The position numbers were made by a program, and so were the translations under genes. Below are positions 17,138 to 26,533 of a stretch of DNA of 64,000 nucleotides, in pieces. The notes under the pieces are model-generated. The model was not told where the DNA came from, ran no database searches, and saw nothing but the letters and a program-made list of their open reading frames with translations. Source of the stretch: Anaerolineae bacterium (GTDB lineage: Bacteria > Chloroflexota > Anaerolineae > Aggregatilineales > Aggregatilineaceae); contig JAOSJP010000040.1 in NCBI GenBank assembly GCA_027494015.1, forward strand, positions 1 to 64,000, written 5' to 3'. Every line of letters starts with the position of its first letter. The stretch's first letter is position 1.

Positions 17138-17435
17138 CGCGGCCCACCCTGCGCTCAAGCTGCTCGATGCGCGCGGCCAGCTCGCTCACCTGCTGCTCCA
17201 GCCGCTCCAGCAGGTAGAGCAGGCGCGCGGTTTGCTCCCCGGCGGACGCGGCGCGAAACCCGCTCGCCTGTAAAGTCGCGCCCAGCCGTTGCTGGGCGAT
17301 CAGCGTCTGGTTGATCTGCTCGCCGATACGCCGCAATGTGCCCGGCGCGCGCACGAAGGCGTCCCACTGGGCGGCAATCTCGCGCTCCCAGGCTTCCAGG
17401 CTGGCGCGCAGCGCGCCGCTGACTGGCTCAGGCAT
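17130..17435 (-). CDS. Small PhaE-like / phasin-like partner of PHA synthase
   Basis: 101 residues, predicted all helical. The C-terminal half is a coiled coil with LLYLLERLEQQVSELAARIE heptads. It overlaps phaC by 8 bases and the preceding gene by 8 bases, so all three are coupled. Class III PhaE proteins are larger but end in a similar helical segment, so this may be a shortened PhaE or a phasin; position is the main argument. Confidence 0.72.
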   Translation of the reverse strand: MPEPVSGALRASLEAWEREIAAQWDAFVRAPGTLRRIGEQINQTLIAQQRLGATLQASGFRAASAGEQTARLLYLLERLEQQVSELAARIEQLERRVGRDE

Positions 17436-17907
17436 CGCGCAGCCGCGCCTCCAGCGCCTCGACTTTGCCCGCCAGCGCGTCTACCTGGGTCGCCAGCCGC
17501 TCGACGAGGGCGAGCACGGCGTCCTGCTGCGCCGGGGCGGGGGGCGGCGCGCCCTGGCCCCACTGGGCCAGGTTCTCGGCGAAGGTCTCGCTGAGGCGGC
17601 GGCCCTGGTCGAGCATCATCTCCATAGACTGGAGCATCAGGTCGGTGTAGCGCGGGGCCAGCTCGCCCCACAGGCGGGCCGTCTCGGCCAGGACGCTCTC
17701 GGCGGCATCCGGCTCGCCCGATGAGAAGGCGCGGCGAATGGCCTCGTCCACGTGCGCCTGCATGAAGGTCAGCGCGTCGCTAAAGGCGGCGAAGTCGGCG
17801 GATTGATCGCTCTGCACGTGCTTGATCACGCCGCGCCAGCGGGCCGGGTGACCATTGCTCTCCTCGCGGACGAAGCGCAGCACAAACGACACCACATCCT
17901 GGTTCAT
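17428..17907 (-). CDS. Coiled-coil protein at the head of the PHA operon
   Basis: 159 residues, helical. It contains LQSMEMMLDQGRRLSETFAE, a Pro/Ala linker (GAPPPAPAQQDA) and a terminal coiled coil LVERLATQVDALAGKVEALE. The layout (helical domain, PA linker, oligomerising coil) is like granule-associated phasins or PhaE. The start follows CGGAGG. The gene overlaps the next by 8 bases. Function in granule formation is inferred from context. Confidence 0.72.
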   Translation of the reverse strand: MNQDVVSFVLRFVREESNGHPARWRGVIKHVQSDQSADFAAFSDALTFMQAHVDEAIRRAFSSGEPDAAESVLAETARLWGELAPRYTDLMLQSMEMMLDQGRRLSETFAENLAQWGQGAPPPAPAQQDAVLALVERLATQVDALAGKVEALEARLRDA

Positions 17908-17985
17908 CGCGGCCTCCGTACAGCTACCATCTCACCCTCCCAGCATAGCGGGCGCGGGTTGCAGTTGGGTTGCATGGGAAAGAGG

Positions 17986-18316
17986 GTTATTGGTTATTGG
18001 TTATTGGTTGTTGGTTGTTGGTAGAGCGCGCTCCCACATGCGCCAACTTAAGCCTGGCGGCACACGCCTCTCCCCCTCAATCCCCCTCTCCAGCAAAGTT
18101 AGAGAGGGGGACTTTGACCGCCAGAGGGGACGTTTCCCCCTCTGACAGGGGTAGGTTTTTCATTCTTTGAGCGAGGAACCGTCCGATGCCGCTCTCGCTC
18201 AAACCGTTAAAAACCTACCCCTGAGAGGACGTTTCCCCTCCCTGGCTTGCCGGAGGGGGCCAGGGGAAGGGGCGTTCTGCCCTTTACCAATCACCAATAA
18301 CCAATAACCAATAACC
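17986..18316. repeat. Inverted heptamer arrays enclosing a C/G-rich hairpin segment
   Basis: TTATTGG is repeated at 17986-18022, and ACCAATCACCAATAACCAAT and onward at 18285-18316, in inverted orientation. The segment between (18060-18265) contains CCCCCTCTC/GAGAGGGGG hairpins and an inverted pair around TACCCCT (near 18150 and 18215). This fills the 413-base gap between the PHA operon and the BTAD regulator. No gene is seen in it. Confidence 0.75.
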
Positions 18317-18320
18317 TCTC

Positions 18321-19127
18321 TCAACGCTCTCCCGGCAGAGGCGGGTCGCCGCGCCGGATGCGCTCGTAAAGCTCGGTCGTCTCGGCCATCGGCAGCAGGT
18401 CCAGCCCCTCTTCGAGCGCGGCGCGGCAGCCCTCGTACACGCGCAAGGCCAGCGGGCGGTTGCCGCGCCGGGCATGGCTGAGCATCATCAGCCGGTAGGC
18501 CTCTTCCCAGTAACGGTCAATCATCAGCACGGACTGGCACAGGTGAATCGCCTCCTGGTAGCCGCCCTCGTCCAGCAGCAGCGTGGCCAGGCGCATCGCC
18601 CCGGTCAGGTAGAGCGTTTGCAGGCGCTCGCGCTCCAGGCTGGCCCAGTCCTCGTAGAGCGCGTCGGGCAGGTAGTCGCCCGCGTAGCGATCCAGCGCGT
18701 CGCGGTAGGCGTCTATGGCGGCGGAAGGGTCGCTGCGCTCCAGGCGGGCGGCGTCGCGCAGCCCCCGCCGAAACTCCTCGGCGTCAATGGCGATGGCTGC
18801 GTCGGGGTCGAGGCCGTAGGCCAGGCCGTGCCGCGCGATGAACGTCGAGAGGGAGCGCGCCGGGCGGGTTGGCTCCAGCGCGTCGTTGAGCGCGTTGAGC
18901 GCCACCTTGAAGTCGCGGTCGGCGCGCCCGGCGTCCAGCGTCGGCCACAGCTCGGCGGTGATGCGCTCTTTGGGCAGCATCTGGTGGCTGTCGTTGAGGC
19001 GCGCCGTGACCAGGAACTGGAACAGCCGCTGCGCCTTCTCGCGCTTCCAGACAGCGCCCGGCAGCGGCTCGTCGCCCAGCCACACGCGGAACATGCCCAG
19101 AGTCTGCACGCGCAGTGACGCGCTCAT
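18321..19127 (-). CDS. BTAD-domain transcriptional regulator (SARP-like)
   Basis: 268 residues. Residues ~1-100 form an OmpR-like winged helix as in SARP activators (LRVQTLGMFRVWLGDEPLPG, WKREKAQRLFQFLVTAR). Residues ~110-262 are the bacterial transcriptional activator domain with TPR-like helices (AIDAYRDALDRYAGDYLPDA, HLCQSVLMIDRYWEEAYRLM). There is no receiver or ATPase domain. The target is unknown; it faces away from the SDR gene at 19262-19978 only by a short repeat gap, both being on the minus strand. Confidence 0.88.
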   Translation of the reverse strand: MSASLRVQTLGMFRVWLGDEPLPGAVWKREKAQRLFQFLVTARLNDSHQMLPKERITAELWPTLDAGRADRDFKVALNALNDALEPTRPARSLSTFIARHGLAYGLDPDAAIAIDAEEFRRGLRDAARLERSDPSAAIDAYRDALDRYAGDYLPDALYEDWASLERERLQTLYLTGAMRLATLLLDEGGYQEAIHLCQSVLMIDRYWEEAYRLMMLSHARRGNRPLALRVYEGCRAALEEGLDLLPMAETTELYERIRRGDPPLPGER

Positions 19128-19177
19128 GCGCTGTCCTGTTGACTAGTACACGTTGGCAGAAGTTCGCCACCGGTTTT

Positions 19178-19227
19178 GTAGGGGCGGGTCTGAGGCTCAC
19201 TCAGGGCGCAGCAAGCAGCGCCCCTAC
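19178..19227. repeat. Imperfect GTAGGGGCG...CGCCCCTAC inverted repeat
   Basis: GTAGGGGCGGG at 19178 and GCGCCCCTAC ending at 19227 pair around CAGGGCGCAGCAAGCAGCG, a fragment shared with family A elements (GCGCAGCAGAGCAGCG). A decayed member of the intergenic repeat set. Confidence 0.6.
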
Positions 19228-19261
19228 GAAAGAACCATGCGTTTATTTCCGCCGTGCTGCA

Positions 19262-19978
19262 CTAGCTCCGCCCGTAGACAGGCACCGCCGCCCCGTTGAC
19301 CGCGCGCGCCGCATCCGACGCCAGGAACAGGATCACGTCGGCGATGGCTTCCGGCGCGACCCACTTGCTGAAGTCGGCGTCGGGCATCTCGGCGCGATTC
19401 TGCGGCGTGTCTATGGTGCCGGGCAGCACGCAGTTGGCGTTGAGGCCCTTGTGACGCAGCTCGGCGGCCAGCGTCTCGACCAGGCGCACGACCGCGCCCT
19501 TCGACGCGCTGTAGGCGACCTGGCGGGCGCCCCCGCTCAGCGCGGCCCGCGCCGCCACGTGCACGATCTTGCCGCCGCCGCGCGCCAGCATCGGCGGAAT
19601 GACCGCCTTGCTGATCAGGAACGCCGAGCGCGCGTTGAGCGCCAGCATGAACTCCCACGTCTCCAACGTCGTCTCGTGCACCGGCGTCCCGGCCCGGTAA
19701 CCCCCAACCGTGTTGGCCAGGATGTCAATGGCCCCGAAGCGATCCAGCACCCCGGCGACCAGCGCCTCCGCCGAGACTTCGTCGGTCAGATCGGCGGCGG
19801 CGAAGTGCACGCGCGCCGGCGCGAACCGCTCTGCCGGATACGTGTTCGCCAGCCGGTTGGTGCTGTGATCCGCGAGCGCCAGGCTGGCCCCGGCGTCGTA
19901 GAAAGCGCGGGCGACGGCCCCGCCCAGGTTGCCGCCCGCCCCGGTGATGAGCGCCACGCGCCCGCTGAAGTCGAACAT
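19262..19978 (-). CDS. SDR family oxidoreductase
   Basis: 238 residues, Rossmann fold. The NAD(P)-binding motif TGAGGNLG is near the start; the usual NNAG is NTVGG here; the active site is YSASK with upstream Ser in the ARAALSGG region; and LPGTIDTPQNR is the typical SDR C-terminal sequence. Substrate unknown. It ends with a substrate-loop motif and a short C-terminus (VNGAAVPVYGRS). Confidence 0.92.
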   Translation of the reverse strand: MFDFSGRVALITGAGGNLGGAVARAFYDAGASLALADHSTNRLANTYPAERFAPARVHFAAADLTDEVSAEALVAGVLDRFGAIDILANTVGGYRAGTPVHETTLETWEFMLALNARSAFLISKAVIPPMLARGGGKIVHVAARAALSGGARQVAYSASKGAVVRLVETLAAELRHKGLNANCVLPGTIDTPQNRAEMPDADFSKWVAPEAIADVILFLASDAARAVNGAAVPVYGRS

Positions 19979-20098
19979 GGTTTTCCTCCTCTGAGAAGCT
20001 GTCAGCGCTCAGCAATCAGCCATCAGCGGCCAGCGGGAGCCAGGGCACTCCGTGCGCAGTGTTCTTTCTGACGACCGACTACTGATCACTGACCACTC

Positions 20099-21022
20099 CT
20101 ACGCGTGCTCGCGCCCGCGATGCAGATACATCTCCAGCAGCTTGACCGCCATAGACAGAGAGAGGGTTAGCACGAGATAGGTCAGCGCGACCACGTTGTA
20201 CGCCTGGAAGAACGTGAATGTGCTGGCGGCGTAGGTCTGGCCCCGGCGCGTGATGTCCCCGACGCCCAGGATGGAGACCAGCGAGCTTTCCTTGAGCATG
20301 GCGATGAAGTCATTGGCCAGCGGCGGGATGACCACGCGGATGGCCTGCGGCAGGACGATCAGGCGCATGATCTGGCGGCGAGTCATGCCCAGGCTGCTGG
20401 CAGCCTCGCGCTGACCGCGCCCGACGCTGTCAATGCCGGCGCGAAAGACTTCGGACAGGAACGCGCTGTAAGAAATGGCCAGGCCGATGATCGCCCGGTA
20501 GGTATTCGGAAACTGGCGCGTGTCGAACGTCGCCAGGCGCGACCCGATGCCCTGGAAGGTGAGATCGAAGCTGGTGCTGTCGCTGAGTGTGATCGTGATG
20601 CGCAGCCAGGTCAGCCACTCGCCCAGGTCGTTGCCCAGCGAGATCAACTGCGGGATGGCGGCCAGGGCCATGTAGTAAACCAGCACCAGCGTCGGGATGC
20701 CGCGCACGCCCTCGACGTAGAACGTGCTGAGCTGGTAGATGATCACGTTGTTCGAGCGGCGCAGCAGGGCGATGAACAGCCCCAGGATGACGGCGATGGT
20801 GTAGGCGACGATGGAGACCCAGATTGTCGTCCAGATGCCCTGCTTGACTGCGCCCCAGATGATCGGGTAGGGGTGGCGGTCGCTGACGCTGAGCACGAAG
20901 AGGATGACCATCAGCGCCATCAGCAGCAGCCACCAGGGGGCGCGGGCCAGGCGGTTGATCAGAATGTTCTTCTTCTGCGGGTTCGGTCTGGAGATGGCCG
21001 GGGCCGCGTGTACAACCGTCAT
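20099..21022 (-). CDS. Amino-acid ABC transporter permease (HisM/GlnP type), orphan
   Basis: 307 residues with five or six membrane helices. The N-terminal ~60 residues are an extension with one extra helix (WWLLLMALMVILFVLSVSDR). The permease signature is FVEGVRG-like (FYVEGVRGIPTLVLVYYMAL), with the EAA loop REAASSLGMTRRQIMRLIVL PQAIR. It should import a polar amino acid with a binding protein and ATPase, but neither is adjacent. It is therefore an orphan subunit, or its partners lie elsewhere. Confidence 0.92.
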   Translation of the reverse strand: MTVVHAAPAISRPNPQKKNILINRLARAPWWLLLMALMVILFVLSVSDRHPYPIIWGAVKQGIWTTIWVSIVAYTIAVILGLFIALLRRSNNVIIYQLSTFYVEGVRGIPTLVLVYYMALAAIPQLISLGNDLGEWLTWLRITITLSDSTSFDLTFQGIGSRLATFDTRQFPNTYRAIIGLAISYSAFLSEVFRAGIDSVGRGQREAASSLGMTRRQIMRLIVLPQAIRVVIPPLANDFIAMLKESSLVSILGVGDITRRGQTYAASTFTFFQAYNVVALTYLVLTLSLSMAVKLLEMYLHRGREHA

Positions 21023-21163
21023 GGGTCACATCCGGGGTGAGGTTGCGCCAACAGCCCGCCGCCCGATCGTGCGGATGCGCGGGCGCGCAGCGAAGATCGT
21101 CCGCCCGCGTGGGACGGCGGTCTGATGGTAATGATACTTGGCGGGGGGGAGAACGACAACCGG

Positions 21164-21292
21164 CTGACCTCACCCCCGCTCGGCGCTGGCGCGCCTCGCC
21201 GCCCCCTCTCCGTCAACGGAGAGGGGGCAAGCCGAGCGCCGCGAGGCTGGGGGTGAGGTAGAACAACACGCACGTTTGAAGCGATTGCCCTG
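21164..21292. mobile_element. MITE family B remnant (core hairpin plus right end)
   Basis: The core CCTCACCCCC...GGGGGTGAGGT (from 21164) is followed by AGAACAACACGCACG and the family B right end TTTGAAGCGATTGCCCTG, ending at 21292. The left inverted end is missing. It lies between the orphan permease and gatC; a TATAAT at 21334-21339 serves gatC downstream. Confidence 0.75.
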
Positions 21293-21376
21293 CCCCCTCG
21301 CCAGATAGTTTCGGCGCGGGCCTGGCTCTGCGCTATAATCCAGCGCGGCAAAGCGTCACAACACGGGAGCCGCACG

Positions 21377-21664
21377 ATGACCCTTGACCGCGCGATGGTG
21401 GCCCATATCGCCGAGCTAGCCAAGCTCCAGCTCAGCGACGAAGAGAGCGAGCGCTTCGCCGCGCAGCTTTCTGACATTCTGGCTTACGCCGGGCGTCTGC
21501 GGGCGCTGGACACTGACGCCATCCCCCCCACGGCCTCGGTGCTGCCGCTGCGCAATGTGCTGCGCCCGGATGTCGTCGAGCCGTCGCTGCCGCGCGACGA
21601 AGTACTGGCCAACGCTCCCGACTCCGCTGACGGGCAGTTCCGCGTGGACGCCATCCTCGACAGC

Positions 21665-21670
<6 letters not shown>
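21377..21670 (+). CDS. gatC: Asp-tRNA(Asn)/Glu-tRNA(Gln) amidotransferase subunit C
   Basis: 97 residues, the normal GatC length. It stabilises the GatAB amidotransferase that makes Gln-tRNA and Asn-tRNA from mischarged precursors. The typical start is VAHIAELAKLQLSDEESERF, with the conserved C-terminal LRPDVVEPSLPRDEVLANAP. GGGAG precedes ATG 21377 and TATAAT lies at 21334-21339. It stands alone (no gatA or gatB) and converges on pyrH copy 2. Its C-terminal two thirds are duplicated at 1300-1497. Confidence 0.95.
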
Positions 21671-22712
<1,042 letters not shown>

Positions 22713-22766
22713 GTTGTCAGTGTGCAGCAGGCAGAGGGCGCAGCAGCTACGACTCCCTCAGCCGAC

Positions 22767-22801
22767 AAAAAAGGGGATTAGGTTGCGTGCTCCTAATCCC
22801 C
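22767..22801 (-). terminator. Rho-independent terminator after tsf copy 2
   Basis: On the minus strand GGGGATTAGG and CCTAATCCCC form a 10-bp stem followed by TTTTTT (22772-22767). It lies just after the tsf stop and separates rpsB-tsf from pyrH. Confidence 0.92.
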
Positions 22802-22822
22802 CGCGTTTCAGCATACCCGCCT

Positions 22823-23437
22823 CTAGGCCTCTTCGACCTCGGCTCCTTCGCCGATGGCGAAGCGCGCGAAGCGGCGAACGGTGATGTTTTCACCCAGGTC
22901 GGCGATGGCTTTGGTGATCAGCGCGCCGATGGTCACGCTGTCGTCTTTGATGAAAAGCTGCTCGACGAGCACCAGTTCCTCATAGAACTTGCTCATGCGG
23001 CCATCTACAATGCGCTCGACGACGTTCTCCGGCTTGCCTTCTGCCAGGGCGCGGCGACGCTGTTCCTCGCGCTCGGCCTCGACCAGCTCCGCCGGAATGT
23101 CCTCGCGCCTGACGTACCGCGCGCTGAGGTTGGCGATCTGCAGGGCCAGGTCGTTAGCCAGCGCGCGGAACAGGTCGGTCTTGGCGACGAAGTCGGTCTC
23201 GCAGTTCAGCTCCAGCAGCACGCCCAGGCGATTGTTGTGGTGGATATAGGCGTGAATGATGCCCTCATTGGTGGCGCGGCCCATCTTCTTGGCGGCTTTG
23301 GCCAGCCCCTTTTCGCGCAGGAAGTCCGCCGCTTTTTCCATGTTGCCATCGAACTGCTCCAGCGCCTTCTTGCAGTCCAGAGGGCCGGCGCCCGTTAGCT
23401 CGCGCAGTTCTTTGACCATCTGTGCCGTGATGACCAT
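22823..23437 (-). CDS. tsf: Elongation factor Ts, copy 2 (intact)
   Basis: 204 residues, the short EF-Ts type. The UBA-like N-terminus has VKELRELTGAGPLDCKKALE, and the core motif LLELNCETDFVAKTDLFRAL is the EF-Tu-interacting TDFV region. It starts 3 bases after rpsB ends, so rpsB-tsf is one operon, closed by the terminator at 22767. Its C-terminus is duplicated at 2-301. Confidence 0.97.
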   Translation of the reverse strand: MVITAQMVKELRELTGAGPLDCKKALEQFDGNMEKAADFLREKGLAKAAKKMGRATNEGIIHAYIHHNNRLGVLLELNCETDFVAKTDLFRALANDLALQIANLSARYVRREDIPAELVEAEREEQRRRALAEGKPENVVERIVDGRMSKFYEELVLVEQLFIKDDSVTIGALITKAIADLGENITVRRFARFAIGEGAEVEEA

Positions 23438-23440
23438 CGG

Positions 23441-24313
23441 CTATTCTTCCTCGCTCTCTGTATTTCCTTCGCCCAGGTCTTCCTCATCGCCTTCGAAGGC
23501 AAGATCGCCGCTGCGCAGCTTGGCCAGTGTCGCCTCGCCCAGATAGGCCTCGTCTTCGTCTTCGTCAGCCATCACTTCGACGAAGTCCACGTCCTCTTCC
23601 GGCAGCACCTCGTCGTCCACGCGCGTCTTGCGCAGGGCGATGCCTTCCAGCGCGGCGCTGGCGATGGTGCTCGTCAGCAGCTTGATGGCGCGGATGGCGT
23701 CGTCGTTGGCCGGGATGACGTAGTCAATCGAGTCCGGGTCGCAGTTGGTGTCCACCAGGGCGATGACGGGAATCTTGAGGGTATTCGCTTCTTTGACGGC
23801 TGTTTCTTCGCGGCGCGTATCCACCACGTAGAGCAGGTCGGGCAGGCGCGACATAGTGCGCAAGCCGCCGAAGCGCAGCTCTAGCTTCTCCATCTTGCGG
23901 TCGAGCAGCAGGCGCTCTTTCTTGGTGAGCTGGTCGAAGACGCCCTCTTCAAGCTGGCGTTCCAGGCGCTTCATGGTCTCCAGGCGGCTGCGCACGGTGC
24001 GCCAGTTGGTGAGCGTGCCGCCCAGCCAGCGCTGGTTGACGTAGGGCATGTGGCTGCGCAGCGCCTCGCTGGCAATGGTTTCCTGGGCCTGGCGCTTGGT
24101 GCCCACGAAGAGCACCGAGCCGCCGTCGGCGACGGTCTCGCGCACCAGGTTATAGATTTCGTCGAGGTAGACGATGGTCTGCTGCAGATCAATGATGTGA
24201 ATACCGTTGCGCTCGGTGAAGATGTAGGGCTTCATCTTCGGGTTCCACTTGCGTGCGCGGTGCCCGAAGTGAACGCCCGTCTCCAACAGCGCTTTCATGG
24301 AGACGACGGGCAT
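23441..24313 (-). CDS. rpsB: 30S ribosomal protein S2
   Basis: 290 residues, longer than the ~240 of typical S2 because of an acidic C-terminal tail ([30 protein letters not shown]). The S2 signatures are present: [20 protein letters not shown] and [23 protein letters not shown] 24313 follows GGAGGAACCC. It heads the rpsB-tsf operon. Confidence 0.97.
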   Translation of the reverse strand: MPVVSMKALLETGVHFGHRARKWNPKMKPYIFTERNGIHIIDLQQTIVYLDEIYNLVRETVADGGSVLFVGTKRQAQETIASEALRSHMPYVNQRWLGGTLTNWRTVRSRLETMKRLERQLEEGVFDQLTKKERLLLDRKMEKLELRFGGLRTMSRLPDLLYVVDTRREETAVKEANTLKIPVIALVDTNCDPDSIDYVIPANDDAIRAIKLLTSTIASAALEGIALRKTRVDDEVLPEEDVDFVEVMADEDEDEAYLGEATLAKLRSGDLAFEGDEEDLGEGNTESEEE

Positions 24314-24505
24314 TGCTGGGTTCCTCCTGAGGTGTGTTTAGACGATCACACCGTTCATCCCCCGCCGCAAATCCAGCGTTGAGCCGGACAACACAGGCGG
24401 AGTCCCGGCGTGTGATATTGGGCCGAGCCTGGCCACTCACCACGCACAGACCCGGCGCAGCATTGTAGCATAAGCCCCCAGGCGTAACAAGGCTCGATTC
24501 AGCGG

Positions 24506-24698
24506 GGGTGCGTGTCAAGGTTGTCAGCGACTCGCTTGACACTGGGCATTGACCTCACCCCCAGCCTCGCTACGCTCGGCTCTTCCCCCTCTCCGTCAAC
24601 GGAGAGGGGGCAGTGAGGCGCGTCAGCGCCGAGCGGGGGTGAGGTCAACCAGGGCGCAGCAGAGCAGCGCCCCCACCTGACAGGTTTTGCACGCACCC
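24506..24698. mobile_element. MITE family A, best-preserved copy, 8-bp target duplication
   Basis: 193 bases. The left end GGGTGCGTGTCAAGGTTGTC and inverted right end (GACAGGTTTTGCACGCACCC) pair over ~22 bases. TTCAGCGG is exactly duplicated at 24498-24505 and 24699-24706. Interior order: CAGCGACTCGC subterminal piece, core hairpin (CCTCACCCCCAGCCTCGC to GAGCGGGGGTGAGGT), GGGCGCAGCAGAGCAGCGCC, right end. The two subterminal pieces differ, so elements can be given an orientation. Confidence 0.88.
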
Positions 24699-24750
24699 TT
24701 CAGCGGGGGAATCGGGGAGAAGGCGCATCACCGCCGAGACACGGAGAAAG

Positions 24751-24784
24751 AGACTTCCGAAGTTTTCGAAAACTTCGGAAGTCT
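24751..24784. repeat. Palindrome C (AGACTTCCGAAG type)
   Basis: A perfect 34-base palindrome, half-site AGACTTCCGAAGTTTTC. Other copies: 1828-1858, 30141-30174, 42364-42396, and a short remnant at 4441-4456. It lies in the 530-base gap between rpsB and the next gene, which otherwise holds the family A element. Confidence 0.92.
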
Positions 24785-24846
24785 GGCTCTGTCTGCGTTC
24801 TCTACGGTTCAGAATCCCGCTTCCACATCCAGACGCGCCCCGCCCC

Positions 24847-25182
24847 TCACAAGATGCCCAGCGCCGCCGCAACCGCCAGCGCCAACAGCAGCGACGTCAG
24901 CAGCAGCACCCAGGCGATCAATCGCCCGCTGTCCTGCAGCGGCGTCAGGTCGGCCTCGCGCGCTTCGACTGCCCCCAGCAAGTCCACGCGCACGTCGAGA
25001 TTGCGCTTGCCGCGCGTCAGCCGCGCCCACGCCGGGCTGCGATCCAGCACATGCCAGCCGTCGGCCAGGTACGGGGCCAGAGCTTCGGCCAGGATCGCCT
25101 GCACCTCGGCGGTGCTGATCGGCTCTATTTCGGGCCGCGCGGCCCGCCTCTCGGTGAGTTCGTCCTGATTCTCCGGCAGCAT
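24847..25182 (-). CDS. Small protein with C-terminal membrane anchor, unknown function
   Basis: 111 residues from ATG 25182, behind AGGGGTGAAG. A soluble N-terminal part (TAEVQAILAEALAPYLADGW, RLTRGKRNLDVRVDLLGAVE) is followed by a single hydrophobic tail, LIAWVLLLTSLLLALAVAAA, ending GIL. A tail-anchored layout. I do not recognise the family. It is divergent from the gene at 25288. Confidence 0.72.
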   Translation of the reverse strand: MLPENQDELTERRAARPEIEPISTAEVQAILAEALAPYLADGWHVLDRSPAWARLTRGKRNLDVRVDLLGAVEAREADLTPLQDSGRLIAWVLLLTSLLLALAVAAALGIL

Positions 25183-25287
25183 CTTCTTCACCCCTACCCC
25201 TGTTGTGCGGTATAGTCTGGGACTGCCGCGCCGGACAGGAGACTCAGCCAGCGGCGGGCCAGCACACTCGTCGTATGGGAGCAGACC

Positions 25288-26463
25288 ATGCAAAAGCTCA
25301 GGAAGCGCAATCAGCGGCGGACGACGCTGCTGGGCGCGATCATCGGCTCCATGATCATCTTCACCTTCGTGCTCACCCTGATCGCGCCCGATCTGGGGAG
25401 CCGCAGCAGCCCCAGCACCGACCTCGATCCCTTGGCCACGCCCCGGCCCACCGAGCTGGTGGTTCCCACGCCCGACCCTGACCCACAGCTTACTGGCAGG
25501 CCGCCCTACATTCACAGCAGCGGGTTGTTCCAGACGTTCCTGCCCGCTGGCAGAGACTGGATCGTGGACGAGGGCGAATCGGTGCAGGCCAGCGCAATGG
25601 CGCGCGTCGTCATTTCCAGCCCGCAGCGCCTGGTTGTGATCCATAACTATATCCAACCGGGCGTTGAATACGAAAGCCTGGACTCGCTGAGCGCGAACTA
25701 CCTGACCGCGCAGCACTTTGCCGGGGCCTGGCAGGACTACGATAGCTGGGAGGAGACGGCGCGAACGGTCGGCGACGAGGGCGTGGTGGTGGATTTCGCG
25801 CTCGCGTCCGAGGGGCACGACTATCTGGGCCGTACCACTTCGCGCCTGTGGCAGGACTGGCTCTTCGTGGCGCGCATCGTCGTGCCCGCCAACAACCCGG
25901 CGCTGCTCGACCTGCTGCAAACGCTGGTCCTGCCCGCCTTCCAGGGATTCCCGGCGCTGCTCGCTCTGCCCTCCGACTGGCGCGCTTACGTGGATCAGAC
26001 CGCCGGGTTCGTGCTGCGCCATCCCCCCGGCTGGATGGTGGCCGCTGGCAGCCCTGGCGGCCCGGCGACGCTGCTGCTGAGCGGAACCGGCACCAACGAG
26101 CGCGTGCGCCTGTGGACGAAGCCGCAGACGACCATCGCCTCGGCGGAGGCGGCAGAAACGTGGGTGCGCGCGGCGGCGACGGTGGATGCCGTGCTGAGCG
26201 TGGCGACAGTTCAGCGCGAGGAGGGGAAGGGCTACCTGGTGGCCTACCGCACCCTGGACGCGGCGGGCGACGCGCACAGCGCCCTGACCGCTCTGCTCAA
26301 CGACGAGGCGGGGACGCTCTTCGTCGCCGATCTGCGGATCGGGCCGCCGGATGTCAACCTGTTGGACGCGCCGAGCGTGCCGGACGCCTATGTCGGTGCG
26401 CGCCGGAGCATCGCCGAGGGGTTCATCGTGCTGCCGGCCAGCAGCCGCTCGCCCGCGCCCTGA
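25288..26463 (+). CDS. Membrane-anchored extracytoplasmic protein, unknown function
   Basis: 391 residues. A basic N-terminus (MQKLRKRNQRRTT) and one membrane helix (LLGAIIGSMIIFTFVLTLIA) are followed by a Pro/Thr/Asp-rich linker (PRPTELVVPTPDPDPQ). Two similar ~150-residue beta-rich halves follow, each with a PsbP/Mog1-like beginning (LFQTFLPAGRDWIVDEG and DQTAGFVLRHPPGWMVAAGS). The second beginning resembles the 'F.l..P.gW' motif seen in PsbP-like lipoproteins, so a PsbP-like fold is possible. TATAGT lies ~80 bases upstream. A terminator follows. Confidence 0.82.
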   Translation: MQKLRKRNQRRTTLLGAIIGSMIIFTFVLTLIAPDLGSRSSPSTDLDPLATPRPTELVVPTPDPDPQLTGRPPYIHSSGLFQTFLPAGRDWIVDEGESVQASAMARVVISSPQRLVVIHNYIQPGVEYESLDSLSANYLTAQHFAGAWQDYDSWEETARTVGDEGVVVDFALASEGHDYLGRTTSRLWQDWLFVARIVVPANNPALLDLLQTLVLPAFQGFPALLALPSDWRAYVDQTAGFVLRHPPGWMVAAGSPGGPATLLLSGTGTNERVRLWTKPQTTIASAEAAETWVRAAATVDAVLSVATVQREEGKGYLVAYRTLDAAGDAHSALTALLNDEAGTLFVADLRIGPPDVNLLDAPSVPDAYVGARRSIAEGFIVLPASSRSPAP

Positions 26464-26496
26464 CCACAACTGTCCCCTGGAAGCGCCCACAACGAA

Positions 26497-26531
26497 CATC
26501 GCCAGCGGCGTCATCCGCTGGCGATGCTTTT
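26497..26531 (+). terminator. Rho-independent terminator
   Basis: CATCGCCAGCGG (26497-26508) pairs with CCGCTGGCGATG (26515-26526), a perfect 12-bp stem, followed by CTTTT. It closes the gene at 25288-26463, three bases before the end of the oppositely oriented tRNA. Confidence 0.85.
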
Positions 26532-26533
26532 GC

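Noticed and set aside
17986..18316. Heptamer arrays as a CRISPR
   Set aside because: Units are 7 bases with no spacers of constant length, and no cas genes are present anywhere in the window.
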